NCBI GenBank assembly: GCA_012512295.1
Contig: JAAZDI010000016.1
Span: 1 to 9,009, forward strand
From: Syntrophomonadaceae bacterium
GTDB taxonomy: Bacteria > Bacillota > Ch66 > Ch109
Length of the DNA stretch: 9,009 nucleotides
Direction of reading: 5' to 3'
Of this stretch, positions 1 to 5,295 are shown piece after piece. The notes under the pieces are model-generated. The model had not been told where the DNA came from. It was given only the letters and a program-made list of their open reading frames with translations, and did not search any database. The translations under genes and the position numbers were made by a program. Every line of letters starts with the position of its first letter. Positions within the stretch are counted from its first letter, which is position 1.

Positions 1-189
1 AGCATAAGTAACGAAAGAAGACCTTTTGCGGCAACCACCTACTGGGCATCCTGTGATCTTGGAGTAGGATTAGGGCCGGCGCTTTTGGGAGCAATTGTTA
101 CAGCCTCCGGATATCATACAATGTACTTTGCGGCGGCAGGACTTTCTCTTGTTGCTCTGCCGTTCTATTATTTTGCCAGGAGAAAGTAA
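1..189 (+). CDS. MFS transporter, C-terminal end (partial, 5' end outside window)
   Basis: Frame 1 is open from the first base to a TAA at 187-189 and encodes 62 residues. The fragment has two hydrophobic stretches: one around LGVGLGPALLGAIV, and one from MYFAAAGLSLVALPFYYFA. They are separated by a short TASGYHT loop, and the protein ends in a basic ARRK tail. This is the usual look of the last two helices (TM11-12) of a 12-helix major facilitator superfamily exporter; the glycine-rich LGVGLGPALLG segment is typical of TM11 in drug-efflux MFS proteins. Substrate cannot be judged from this piece. No convincing terminator follows; only a short GCCT/AGGC hairpin is seen at 244-255. Confidence 0.75.
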   Translation, partial: SISNERRPFAATTYWASCDLGVGLGPALLGAIVTASGYHTMYFAAAGLSLVALPFYYFARRK

Positions 190-266
190 GCATTATATGG
201 CGTTAAACATATTCAGTTTGGGTGTGTAACAGCTTTGATGTATGCCTGATAAGGCGTTCCTTCACG

Positions 267-299
267 ATAAGAAAATCTTAAGAAGTTCATAAGTTAGAA
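267..299 (+). promoter_or_regulatory. Three tandem 11-bp WTAAG repeats, candidate VanR operator
   Basis: ATAAGAAAATC (267-277), TTAAGAAGTTC (278-288) and ATAAGTTAGAA (289-299) are three contiguous 11-bp units, each starting WTAAG. Direct repeats spaced one helical turn apart are the normal binding architecture of OmpR/PhoB-family regulators such as the VanR encoded downstream. In the register TCnTAnGAAnnT the middle copy resembles the published VanR box of enterococci as I remember it (TCGTAnGAAAnT). Two -10 candidates exist: TAGAAT at 295-300, overlapping the third unit, and TAATAT at 331-336, for which the repeats would sit at about -76 to -44. Neither has a good -35, which fits an activator-dependent promoter. 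Confidence 0.5.
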
Positions 300-306
300 T
301 TCCAAA

Positions 307-358
307 ATCGCTCCTTGTTCTGTGGTTGAATAATATCAGCACAGAATAAGGAGCTGAT
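307..358 (+). promoter_or_regulatory. Long hairpin that encloses the carboxypeptidase ribosome binding site
   Basis: Arm 310-324 (GCTCCTTGTTCTGTG) pairs along its full length with 340-354 (CACAGAATAAGGAGC). In RNA this is 15 consecutive pairs with one G-U wobble. ATC 307-309 and GAT 356-358 add three more pairs if T355 is bulged. The loop is 15 nt. The Shine-Dalgarno AAGGAG (348-353), 12 nt before the GTG at 366, lies in the 3' arm and is fully paired to CTCCTT (311-316). If transcription begins upstream of 307 the hairpin should mask the RBS. If the TAATAT at 331-336 is the -10, only the DNA palindrome remains and it would be an operator instead. Confidence 0.55.
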
Positions 359-365
359 TAATATA

Positions 366-1388
366 GTGCGAAAAGTAAAAAAGAAAAAGTCAGCAATAGG
401 CATATCTATAGCTTTATTATTGATGGTTGTCATTGCTGCTTTGGTTTACAAATCCATCATCACTCCAGGAAGTCACCAAATATTTGAGAAAGAATACCAC
501 GATAAAACCTCGTCACATTCTTTTTTAAAGATAACAACCGATTCTTCTGACGATAGAACAACACCGGTTCCTTCGTCAAAGATAGATTCCAATCCCTCTG
601 TTTCTATATCTCCCGACAAGCTGAACAGTCCTAATGTGGTTCTGATCCGTTTAAAAGATCATACCATCCTGATGCAGAAAAATAGTGAAGAAAAAATCTA
701 TCCCGCTTCTTTAACTAAAATGATGACAGCCATTGTTGCGATAGAAGAATTACCTGATCTGAAGGGAAAAATCAAACTTACTAATTCTACGTTTCAGGGG
801 CTGTATGAAGCAAATGCATCAATGGCCGGTTTCCAACCAGGTGAACAGGTCAGGGCAATCGATCTGTTATATGGATTAATGCTGCCGAGCGGCGCAGAGT
901 GCTGTATTGGACTTGCTGATCAGATTGCGGGATCGGAGCAGAATTTTGTAAAAATAATGAATCAAAAGGCGGCGGATCTGGGTATGGACAATACCCATTT
1001 TGAAAATGCGACCGGACTTCACAATGAAAACCACTACACAACAGTCAAAGATCTGGCTATTCTTCTAAGCTATGCCTTGCGAAATGATACTTTCCGGGAG
1101 ATTTTCACTTCATCCCGCCATTCCACACCACCTACTAATAAGCACCCTGGTGGGATATCCTTTTACAGTACCATGTTTGAAACACTCAACAATCAAAACA
1201 TTATTGATGGGAAAATTTTAGGAGGAAAAACCGGATATACCGATGAAGCCGGTCTATGTCTCGCGAGTCTCGCCAAAGTGGGTAAACAAGAATATATTCT
1301 GATTACAGCTGGTGCGAAAGGGAATCACCATACGGAACAGTATAATATTACCGATGCATTAGCTGTATACAACAGTATAAGAAAATAA
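366..1388 (+). CDS. Membrane-anchored serine D,D-carboxypeptidase (peptidase S11, VanY-like role)
   Basis: 340 residues. A basic N-terminus followed by a hydrophobic helix (about 10-30) makes a signal anchor; residues 31-85 are a Ser/Thr/Asp-rich linker; the S11 penicillin-binding-type catalytic domain fills about 86-340. Active-site motifs seen are S115-L-T-K118 (SxxK, nucleophile Ser115) and K288-T-G290. The expected SxN motif reads S175-G-A, so the usual Asn is absent. No PBP5-type C-terminal beta domain or amphipathic anchor is present, so the N-terminal helix tethers it outside the membrane. S11 enzymes remove the terminal D-Ala from peptidoglycan stem peptides. Lying directly before vanR and vanS, it probably serves the same role as the serine-type VanY of VanD operons. 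The start is GTG with AAGGAG 12 nt upstream. It could also be an ordinary DacA/DacF-like housekeeping enzyme recruited to this locus. Confidence 0.85.
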   Translation: MRKVKKKKSAIGISIALLLMVVIAALVYKSIITPGSHQIFEKEYHDKTSSHSFLKITTDSSDDRTTPVPSSKIDSNPSVSISPDKLNSPNVVLIRLKDHTILMQKNSEEKIYPASLTKMMTAIVAIEELPDLKGKIKLTNSTFQGLYEANASMAGFQPGEQVRAIDLLYGLMLPSGAECCIGLADQIAGSEQNFVKIMNQKAADLGMDNTHFENATGLHNENHYTTVKDLAILLSYALRNDTFREIFTSSRHSTPPTNKHPGGISFYSTMFETLNNQNIIDGKILGGKTGYTDEAGLCLASLAKVGKQEYILITAGAKGNHHTEQYNITDALAVYNSIRK

Positions 1389-1400
1389 AGGTATTATAAT
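1377..1400 (+). promoter_or_regulatory. Candidate vanR promoter with a VanR-like box
   Basis: ATAAGAAAAT (1377-1386) repeats, base for base, the first ten bases of the box at 267-276. It is followed 8 bp later by a perfect -10, TATAAT (1395-1400). There is no recognisable -35 17 bp upstream, as expected for an activator-dependent promoter. The box overlaps the last codons of the carboxypeptidase gene, so coding constraint could produce it by chance. Confidence 0.35.
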
Positions 1401-1440
1401 TATGGGGATATATAACTAAAAGGAAAGAAGATGATCGCTG

Positions 1441-2139
1441 TTGGCTGCGAACATTTTGATAGTTGATGATGAACAAGCTATTGCCGATTTGGTAGAAATT
1501 TATTTGAAAAACGAAAATTATAATGTCTTTAAATTTTATAACGGCAAGGATGCCCTTAACTGCATTGAAAATGAAAAACTAGACCTCGCCATTTTGGATA
1601 TCATGCTCTCCGATGTAGACGGTTTTTCAATCTGTCAGCAAATCCGGGAAAAGCATAATTTTCCGGTTATCATGCTGACAGCCAAAGAAGAAGAAATCGA
1701 TAAGATTACCGGGCTGACATTAGGGGCGGACGACTATATCACCAAGCCGTTCCGTCCATTGGAACTTATTGCCCGTGTAAAGGCGCAGCTCCGGAGATTT
1801 ACCAAATATAATACTGCGGAGCCAAACCAGGAGGAACACTTGATTGCCTTTTCTGGCTTGGTATTGGACATGGATGCCCATGAATGTACGCTGAATGAAA
1901 AAAAGCTATCTCTCACTCCTACTGAGTTTTCCATTCTTTGGGTCCTTTGCTCCAATCGCGGACGGGTGGTCAGCTCGGAAGAATTGTTCCATAAGGTATG
2001 GGGAGACAAGTATTTCAAGAATAGCAATAATACGGTAATGGTTCATATCAGGCATTTAAGGGAAAAAATGCAGGACAGCGCAGAGCATCCTAAATATATC
2101 AAAACAGTTTGGGGAGTTGGCTATAAAATTGAAAAGTAA
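1441..2139 (+). CDS. vanR: VanR-type response regulator (OmpR/PhoB family)
   Basis: 232 residues. The receiver domain (1-120) has acidic pocket D9/D10, phospho-acceptor D53 in ILDIM, T80 and K102 in TKPFRP; the winged-helix DNA-binding domain spans about 130-232. From memory of the family it is very close to enterococcal VanR across its whole length, including LSLTPTEFSIL, SNNTVMVHIRHLREKM and the terminal KYIKTVWGVGYKIEK. The start is taken as TTG, because NILIVDDE then aligns with the VanR N-terminus; AAGGAAAG at 1420-1427 is its RBS, with 13 nt spacing. An ATG at 1431 is out of frame and opens only an 11-codon reading frame. It is likely phosphorylated by VanS and activates this locus. No vanH, ligase or vanX gene is present in the window. 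Confidence 0.93.
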   Translation: MAANILIVDDEQAIADLVEIYLKNENYNVFKFYNGKDALNCIENEKLDLAILDIMLSDVDGFSICQQIREKHNFPVIMLTAKEEEIDKITGLTLGADDYITKPFRPLELIARVKAQLRRFTKYNTAEPNQEEHLIAFSGLVLDMDAHECTLNEKKLSLTPTEFSILWVLCSNRGRVVSSEELFHKVWGDKYFKNSNNTVMVHIRHLREKMQDSAEHPKYIKTVWGVGYKIEK

Positions 2140-3262
2140 GACAGATAATAGAAGGAATGATTATACAAAATTAAAAAGCAAAGTATTTTTTCAAATGCTC
2201 TTTATTATTTTTGCCGCGGCGGCAACTGTTATCTTCCTGCGCTATGTAATTCAAAAAAGCTTTAGTTTTGGAGATAGCATTGTCCGTTTCTTAATGGATA
2301 CGTTTTATTTGAGTGACAGGGAAGCGGTAATGCTCTATCAGTATATATTTCTTAATAATATTGACAGCATTACACTTATAGTAATTTTCATAGCCTTAGT
2401 TATTTTGCTCAAATTTGCAATCTCTTGGTTTACTAAATATTTCGATGAAGTTAGTGCTGGAATGGATAAACTTGTCGAGGAATCCGATGCGGAAATTACA
2501 CTATCACCGGAATTGGATTTTATGGAAAAAAAGCTTAATCAAATAAAAAACATCTTGGAAAAACAAAAGAAAGCTGCACTTGATGCCGAGCAGCGTAAAA
2601 ATGATTTGGTAGTTTATTTGGCTCATGATATAAAAACACCGCTGACCTCCGTTATAGGATACTTAAGTCTTCTGGATGAAGCACCTGATATGCCTTCTGA
2701 ACAGAAGGCAAAATATGTCGGTATTACTTTGGAAAAAGCTTATCGATTAGAACAATTAATCAATGAGTTTTTTGAGATCACAAGATTTAATCTTCAAACT
2801 ATTGTTTTAAATAAAGAAGAAATCAATTTACAGTTCATGCTCCAGCAGATGGCAGATGAATTCTATCCAATGCTGACTCCACAGGAAAAGCAGGTGTCCG
2901 TCAATGTTCCTGACGGCTTAACTCTGTGGGGAGATGCCGACAAACTGGCCCGGGTGTTCAATAACATTCTGAAAAATGCGATAGCCTATAGCTATGAAAA
3001 CAGCGTCATCGACATTTCTGCTGTACAACAGGACAAAAATATTGTTGTAACTTTTACTAATCAGGGAAATCCAATCCCGCAGGCAAAGCTTGACACTATT
3101 TTTGAAAAGTTTTACCGATTAGATTCTGCACGTTCCACAAATACCGGCGGAGCAGGGCTTGGTTTGGCAATCGCCCAAGAAATTGTCACGGCTCACGCTG
3201 GCACAATCTCTGTGGAAAGCAACCCAGAAAATACCAAATTTACTGTTAAATTTCCGTTATAG
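2117..3262 (+). CDS. vanS: VanS-type sensor histidine kinase
   Basis: 381 residues. TM1 is about 23-45, a short extracytoplasmic loop about 46-84, TM2 about 85-107, a HAMP-like linker follows, then HisKA with H170 in YLAHDIKTPLTS and a catalytic HATPase domain with N box NNILKNA (282-288) and G box GGAGLGLAI (344-352). The segments AEQRKND, GYLSLLDEAPDMP, KAYRLEQLINEFFEITRFNLQT and FEKFYRLDSARS are nearly those of VanS from VanA-type enterococci. The TTG start overlaps vanR by 23 nt, as I recall for the classical vanRS pair, and gives MAIKLK like the known N-terminus. A second in-frame TTG at 2129 sits at better spacing (12 nt) from GGGGAG (2111-2116). Translation is coupled to vanR. Loop length is VanA-like, with no added sensor domain. 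Confidence 0.93.
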   Translation: MAIKLKSKTDNRRNDYTKLKSKVFFQMLFIIFAAAATVIFLRYVIQKSFSFGDSIVRFLMDTFYLSDREAVMLYQYIFLNNIDSITLIVIFIALVILLKFAISWFTKYFDEVSAGMDKLVEESDAEITLSPELDFMEKKLNQIKNILEKQKKAALDAEQRKNDLVVYLAHDIKTPLTSVIGYLSLLDEAPDMPSEQKAKYVGITLEKAYRLEQLINEFFEITRFNLQTIVLNKEEINLQFMLQQMADEFYPMLTPQEKQVSVNVPDGLTLWGDADKLARVFNNILKNAIAYSYENSVIDISAVQQDKNIVVTFTNQGNPIPQAKLDTIFEKFYRLDSARSTNTGGAGLGLAIAQEIVTAHAGTISVESNPENTKFTVKFPL

Positions 3263-3273
3263 GAAAATTTTTT
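3248..3273 (+). terminator. Weak intrinsic terminator at the end of vanS
   Basis: AAATTTCC (3248-3255) pairs with GGAAA/TTT (3262-3270, one bulged A at 3267) around a loop holding the last codons and stop of vanS, and runs into a six-T tract (3268-3273). Only two G-C pairs support it, so efficiency is doubtful. Confidence 0.35.
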
Positions 3274-3375
3274 ATTATAAGTTATCGAAATTAAAGTAGA
3301 TACCTACAGGACAAGTTATTCGTGTGCCACGGATTCAGGATTAATATAATTATTGATTCCAAACAAGATGTGGAT

Positions 3376-3462
3376 TTCCGATAATGGCAAACCCTGCGAA
3401 AGCTGGTGACGCATAGCCTTGGGCCTAAAGCTTAAACGCTATGGCAGCCAGGTTGCCGAAGA
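3376..3462 (+). promoter_or_regulatory. Cyclic-di-GMP class I (GEMM-I) riboswitch aptamer
   Basis: The segment carries the GEMM-I signature in order: GGCAAACC (3386-3393), a GAAA tetraloop (3398-3401) capping P2, GACGCA (3408-3413), AGCC (3415-3418), GGCCTAA, and a closing GGTTGCC (3451-3457). P3 contains CCTAA (3424-3428) opposite TATGG (3440-3444), the 11-nt-type receptor that docks the GAAA tetraloop in this class. GGCAA (3386-3390) pairs with TTGCC (3453-3457) to close the aptamer. The P2 helix has one U-U mismatch. The aptamer senses the second messenger c-di-GMP and here precedes a terminator and the sensor-domain gene at 3714. A TATAAT at 3345-3350 is a possible -10 for the leader, without a good -35. 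Confidence 0.92.
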
Positions 3463-3490
3463 AGATACTGAAGAAGATACAAGATTATTA

Positions 3491-3514
3491 AAGTTCTCTT
3501 CGGAGAATTTTTTT
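3491..3514 (+). terminator. Riboswitch expression-platform terminator
   Basis: AAGTTCTC (3491-3498) pairs with GAGAATTT (3503-3510) around a UUCG tetraloop, followed by seven Ts (3508-3514). CCGAAGA (3456-3462) at the 3' edge of the aptamer is complementary to TCTTCGG (3497-3503) in this hairpin and can act as an antiterminator. It shares CC (3456-3457) with the aptamer-closing helix. Ligand binding should therefore favour termination, predicting an OFF switch at high c-di-GMP. Confidence 0.85.
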
Positions 3515-3560
3515 CATTAATTAAAATAATTGGTTAAACTTGTTGTACATACCGAAATAA

Positions 3561-3625
3561 GGTGACCAGAGCAAAACGGCTCCGTCTTTTGAACGTCACC
3601 GAAACCCTTTTAACCATGATGGTTA
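3561..3625 (+). other. Structured leader segment between terminator and start codon
   Basis: GGTGAC (3561-3566) pairs with GTCACC (3595-3600); inside it GAGC (3569-3572) pairs with GCTC (3579-3582). A second hairpin follows, TAACCA (3611-3616) with TGGTTA (3620-3625) on a 3-nt loop. I do not recognise a known RNA family. The leader from the riboswitch terminator to the start codon is about 200 nt, long enough to hold a second regulatory element; no protein-coding gene is seen in it. Confidence 0.4.
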
Positions 3626-3713
3626 TATTTCAAATGACAAATGATTTGATGCATTAATCGGAATAATAAGATTCAGAAATAAAGAACTCATTTTGAAAGG
3701 GTCGAAAAAAACA

Positions 3714-4436
3714 ATGGAAAACAATTTTATCAAGTCTTTTCGAACTCTGGCAGCTAATCTGAAAATAACTTATGAAACGGATTGTTTATTCTTCACTACG
3801 GATTTAAATAAATTTAATTTTATAGAAGATAACGGGATTAATCTTCCAGGTTTCCAGGTGGGAAAGCCATTTTCGGATGGCGGCATTGGGCAAAAGTGTA
3901 TAAATACAAAGCAATTAGTAGTAGGGGTTGTTCCTAGAAATGTATATGGGAAACGCCTTAAAGTATACGCTTGGCCTATTATAAATGAAGAAGGAAAGGT
4001 GGAAGGCACTTATGGAACAGCAGTTTATCTATTTCATCCAATTGGAAGAGCTTTGCCACTATTTGCCAAGCCGTTAGCCGAGGCTTTTCCTGATGGAGCA
4101 TTTATAATGGGATGCGACCGTGAAAAAGTAGTGGTAAGACAAGGATCGGCTAAATTTGATATACCGGAATACCAGGTAGGAACAATTCTACCTCCTGATA
4201 GTCCGGCCCAGGAATGCGTAAGAACTGAAAAAACAATAACTAAAGATCTAGACTCTAGTATATTTGGCATACCCATTCGGGTTATTTGCATTCCCATGTT
4301 TGATCAGGAAGATGGGACATTGGTTGCAACAATGAGCCTGTATATACCCCAAACTTTGGCTGGTATACTGACACATGGACTGTTAAGATTCTTCGATAGC
4401 ATTGATGTCAAGAAAATAAAGTCTAAAAAGCCTTGA
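3714..4436 (+). CDS. Stand-alone tandem sensor-domain protein under c-di-GMP riboswitch control
   Basis: 240 residues, no signal peptide or membrane helix, so cytoplasmic. It is an internal duplication. Unit A (about 18-107) and unit B (about 123-211) share FQVG/YQVG, C62/C168, T65/T171, a conserved G (79/185) and P (88/194), then an acidic-G turn (EEG / EDG) and a hydrophobic strand. This pattern resembles the PAS/GAF-like cytoplasmic sensing domain that precedes methyl-accepting signalling domains in some Clostridia; that family link is from memory and uncertain. No kinase, GGDEF or chemoreceptor output follows. The ATG at 3714 is chosen because GAAAGGG (3695-3701) lies 12 nt before it; an upstream in-frame TTG at 3693 has no RBS. 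The likely role is a soluble sensor or adaptor, possibly chemotaxis-related, repressed when c-di-GMP is high. It may alternatively be a truncated chemoreceptor. Confidence 0.8.
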   Translation: MENNFIKSFRTLAANLKITYETDCLFFTTDLNKFNFIEDNGINLPGFQVGKPFSDGGIGQKCINTKQLVVGVVPRNVYGKRLKVYAWPIINEEGKVEGTYGTAVYLFHPIGRALPLFAKPLAEAFPDGAFIMGCDREKVVVRQGSAKFDIPEYQVGTILPPDSPAQECVRTEKTITKDLDSSIFGIPIRVICIPMFDQEDGTLVATMSLYIPQTLAGILTHGLLRFFDSIDVKKIKSKKP

Positions 4437-4486
4437 GAATACTAGGCTTCATAAGATGAGAGTAAATTTGTCCACTCGACTTAAAC

Positions 4487-4516
4487 CCTTGATGTGTTCA
4501 TTGAAACACATCGAGG
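4487..4516 (+). repeat. 12-bp inverted repeat (hairpin) downstream of the sensor gene
   Basis: CCTTGATGTGTT (4487-4498) pairs with AACACATCGAGG (4505-4516), with one T-G wobble, around a 6-nt loop. It lies about 50 nt after the sensor gene stop and could end or stabilise that transcript. No T tract follows, so it is not a standard intrinsic terminator. Confidence 0.45.
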
Positions 4517-4633
4517 AATATCCGGCTGACCATATCCGGTATATCCGATGACCTGCGCACACCGCTCACATCCTTGGCAGGTTATCTGCAGTTGCTTAAA
4601 AAAGCTCCCTCGCCGGAAAAACAAAAGGAATAA
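4505..4633 (+). pseudogene. Decayed histidine kinase fragment (HisKA H-box region)
   Basis: The frame starting at 4505 is open to a TAA at 4631-4633. It encodes a peptide ending ISDDLRTPLTSLAGYLQLL followed by KKAPSPEKQKE. This is the dimerisation/phospho-acceptor helix of a sensor kinase (usual form ISHDLRTPLTS), with the phospho-accepting His (CAT) changed to Asp (GAT, 4547-4549). No start codon with RBS, no upstream sensor part and no ATPase domain remain. The stop falls where a Tyr codon is common in relatives. It cannot be a working kinase and is most likely the remnant of a deleted gene, unrelated to the intact vanS. Confidence 0.75.
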
Positions 4634-4658
4634 GTGTTATACTGATATAGAATTGACC

Positions 4659-4704
4659 AACCATACCCACTACGCTTAGTAGGTTATGGTTGTTTTTATT
4701 TTTG
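4659..4704 (+). terminator. Strong intrinsic terminator
   Basis: AACCAT (4659-4664) pairs with ATGGTT (4686-4691), and ACCCACTA with TAGTAGGT extends the stem inside it, with one C-A mismatch, a bulged T and a CGCT loop. A GTTTTTATTTTT tract follows. It insulates the upstream region from the ECF sigma operon. Confidence 0.85.
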
Positions 4705-4764
4705 CATTTTCCCGAACTTTTTCCCTGAGTAAATACTCTTATCAATAGAAGGAGAGGTGTCAGG

Positions 4765-5295
4765 GTGGAACAAGATATATTGCACAGAATCTGGCAGGCG
4801 AAAAGTGGCGACAAGGAAGCCCTGATCCAGCTAATCATGAGCCAAAAAGAAGATTATTATCGGCTGGCTTATGTCTATATGAAGGACCAAGAAGATGCCT
4901 TAGACGCTATGTCAGACATGATTGTCAAGGTTTTTGAGAATATAAAGAGCCTAAAAACTGAAGAGGCCTTCTTCAGTTGGAGTAAGACTATTTTAGTCAA
5001 TTGCTGTAAGCAGCATTTGCGGAAAAAGCATAGAGTTATTTTGCTCCAGGAGCTGCCAGAAGAATCCTATGAAGAGTCTTACAGTGAACATGAAGAGCAG
5101 CTTGCTTTTGAAGCCCATCTGGAAAAACTAAATGTTAAATATCAAGAAGTACTGCGCTTGCGCTTTGCTCTCGACATGGATTATGCAACCATTGCAAAAG
5201 TCATAAAAATCCCAATAGGCACGGTAAAGTCCCGAATTTATGCCGGATTACAAAAGTTGCAAAAGAGTATGGAGGTTGACGGGAATGGGTTATAA
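4765..5295 (+). CDS. ECF-type RNA polymerase sigma factor
   Basis: 176 residues. Region sigma2 is about 22-90, with the core-binding/-10 recognition helices around YRLAYVYMKDQEDALDAMSD and the FFSWSKTILVN segment. An acidic linker runs about 95-113. Region sigma4 is about 117-168, ending with the helix-turn-helix IAKVIKIPIGTVKSRIYAGL, which reads -35 elements. The length is typical of group 4 sigma factors. GTG start with AAGGAG at 4749-4754, 10 nt upstream. The gene overlaps the following DUF4179 gene by 11 nt, the standard ECF/anti-sigma layout, so the two are probably co-translated. GAACTTT at 4714-4720 could be the -35 of an autoregulated promoter, but no clear -10 was found. Its regulon cannot be read from the window. 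Confidence 0.92.
   Translation: MEQDILHRIWQAKSGDKEALIQLIMSQKEDYYRLAYVYMKDQEDALDAMSDMIVKVFENIKSLKTEEAFFSWSKTILVNCCKQHLRKKHRVILLQELPEESYEESYSEHEEQLAFEAHLEKLNVKYQEVLRLRFALDMDYATIAKVIKIPIGTVKSRIYAGLQKLQKSMEVDGNGL

Noticed and set aside
1431..1466. 11-codon reading frame starting ATG just before vanR, possible leader peptide.
   Set aside because: The Shine-Dalgarno is too close to this ATG and the peptide has no notable composition; it overlaps the better supported TTG start of vanR.
3377..3384. TCCGATAA resembles a sigma-D (flagellar) -10 element (GCCGATAA).
   Set aside because: It lies at the 5' edge of the riboswitch aptamer, so a start from it would destroy the aptamer, and no TAAA -35 is found at 15 bp.
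3616..3657. 13-codon ATG-initiated frame in the leader of the sensor gene.
   Set aside because: No ribosome binding site, and its start is inside a hairpin; nothing suggests translation.
4727..4738. GAGT-AAAT-ACTC palindrome upstream of the sigma gene as an operator.
   Set aside because: Four-base arms are expected by chance in an AT-rich leader.
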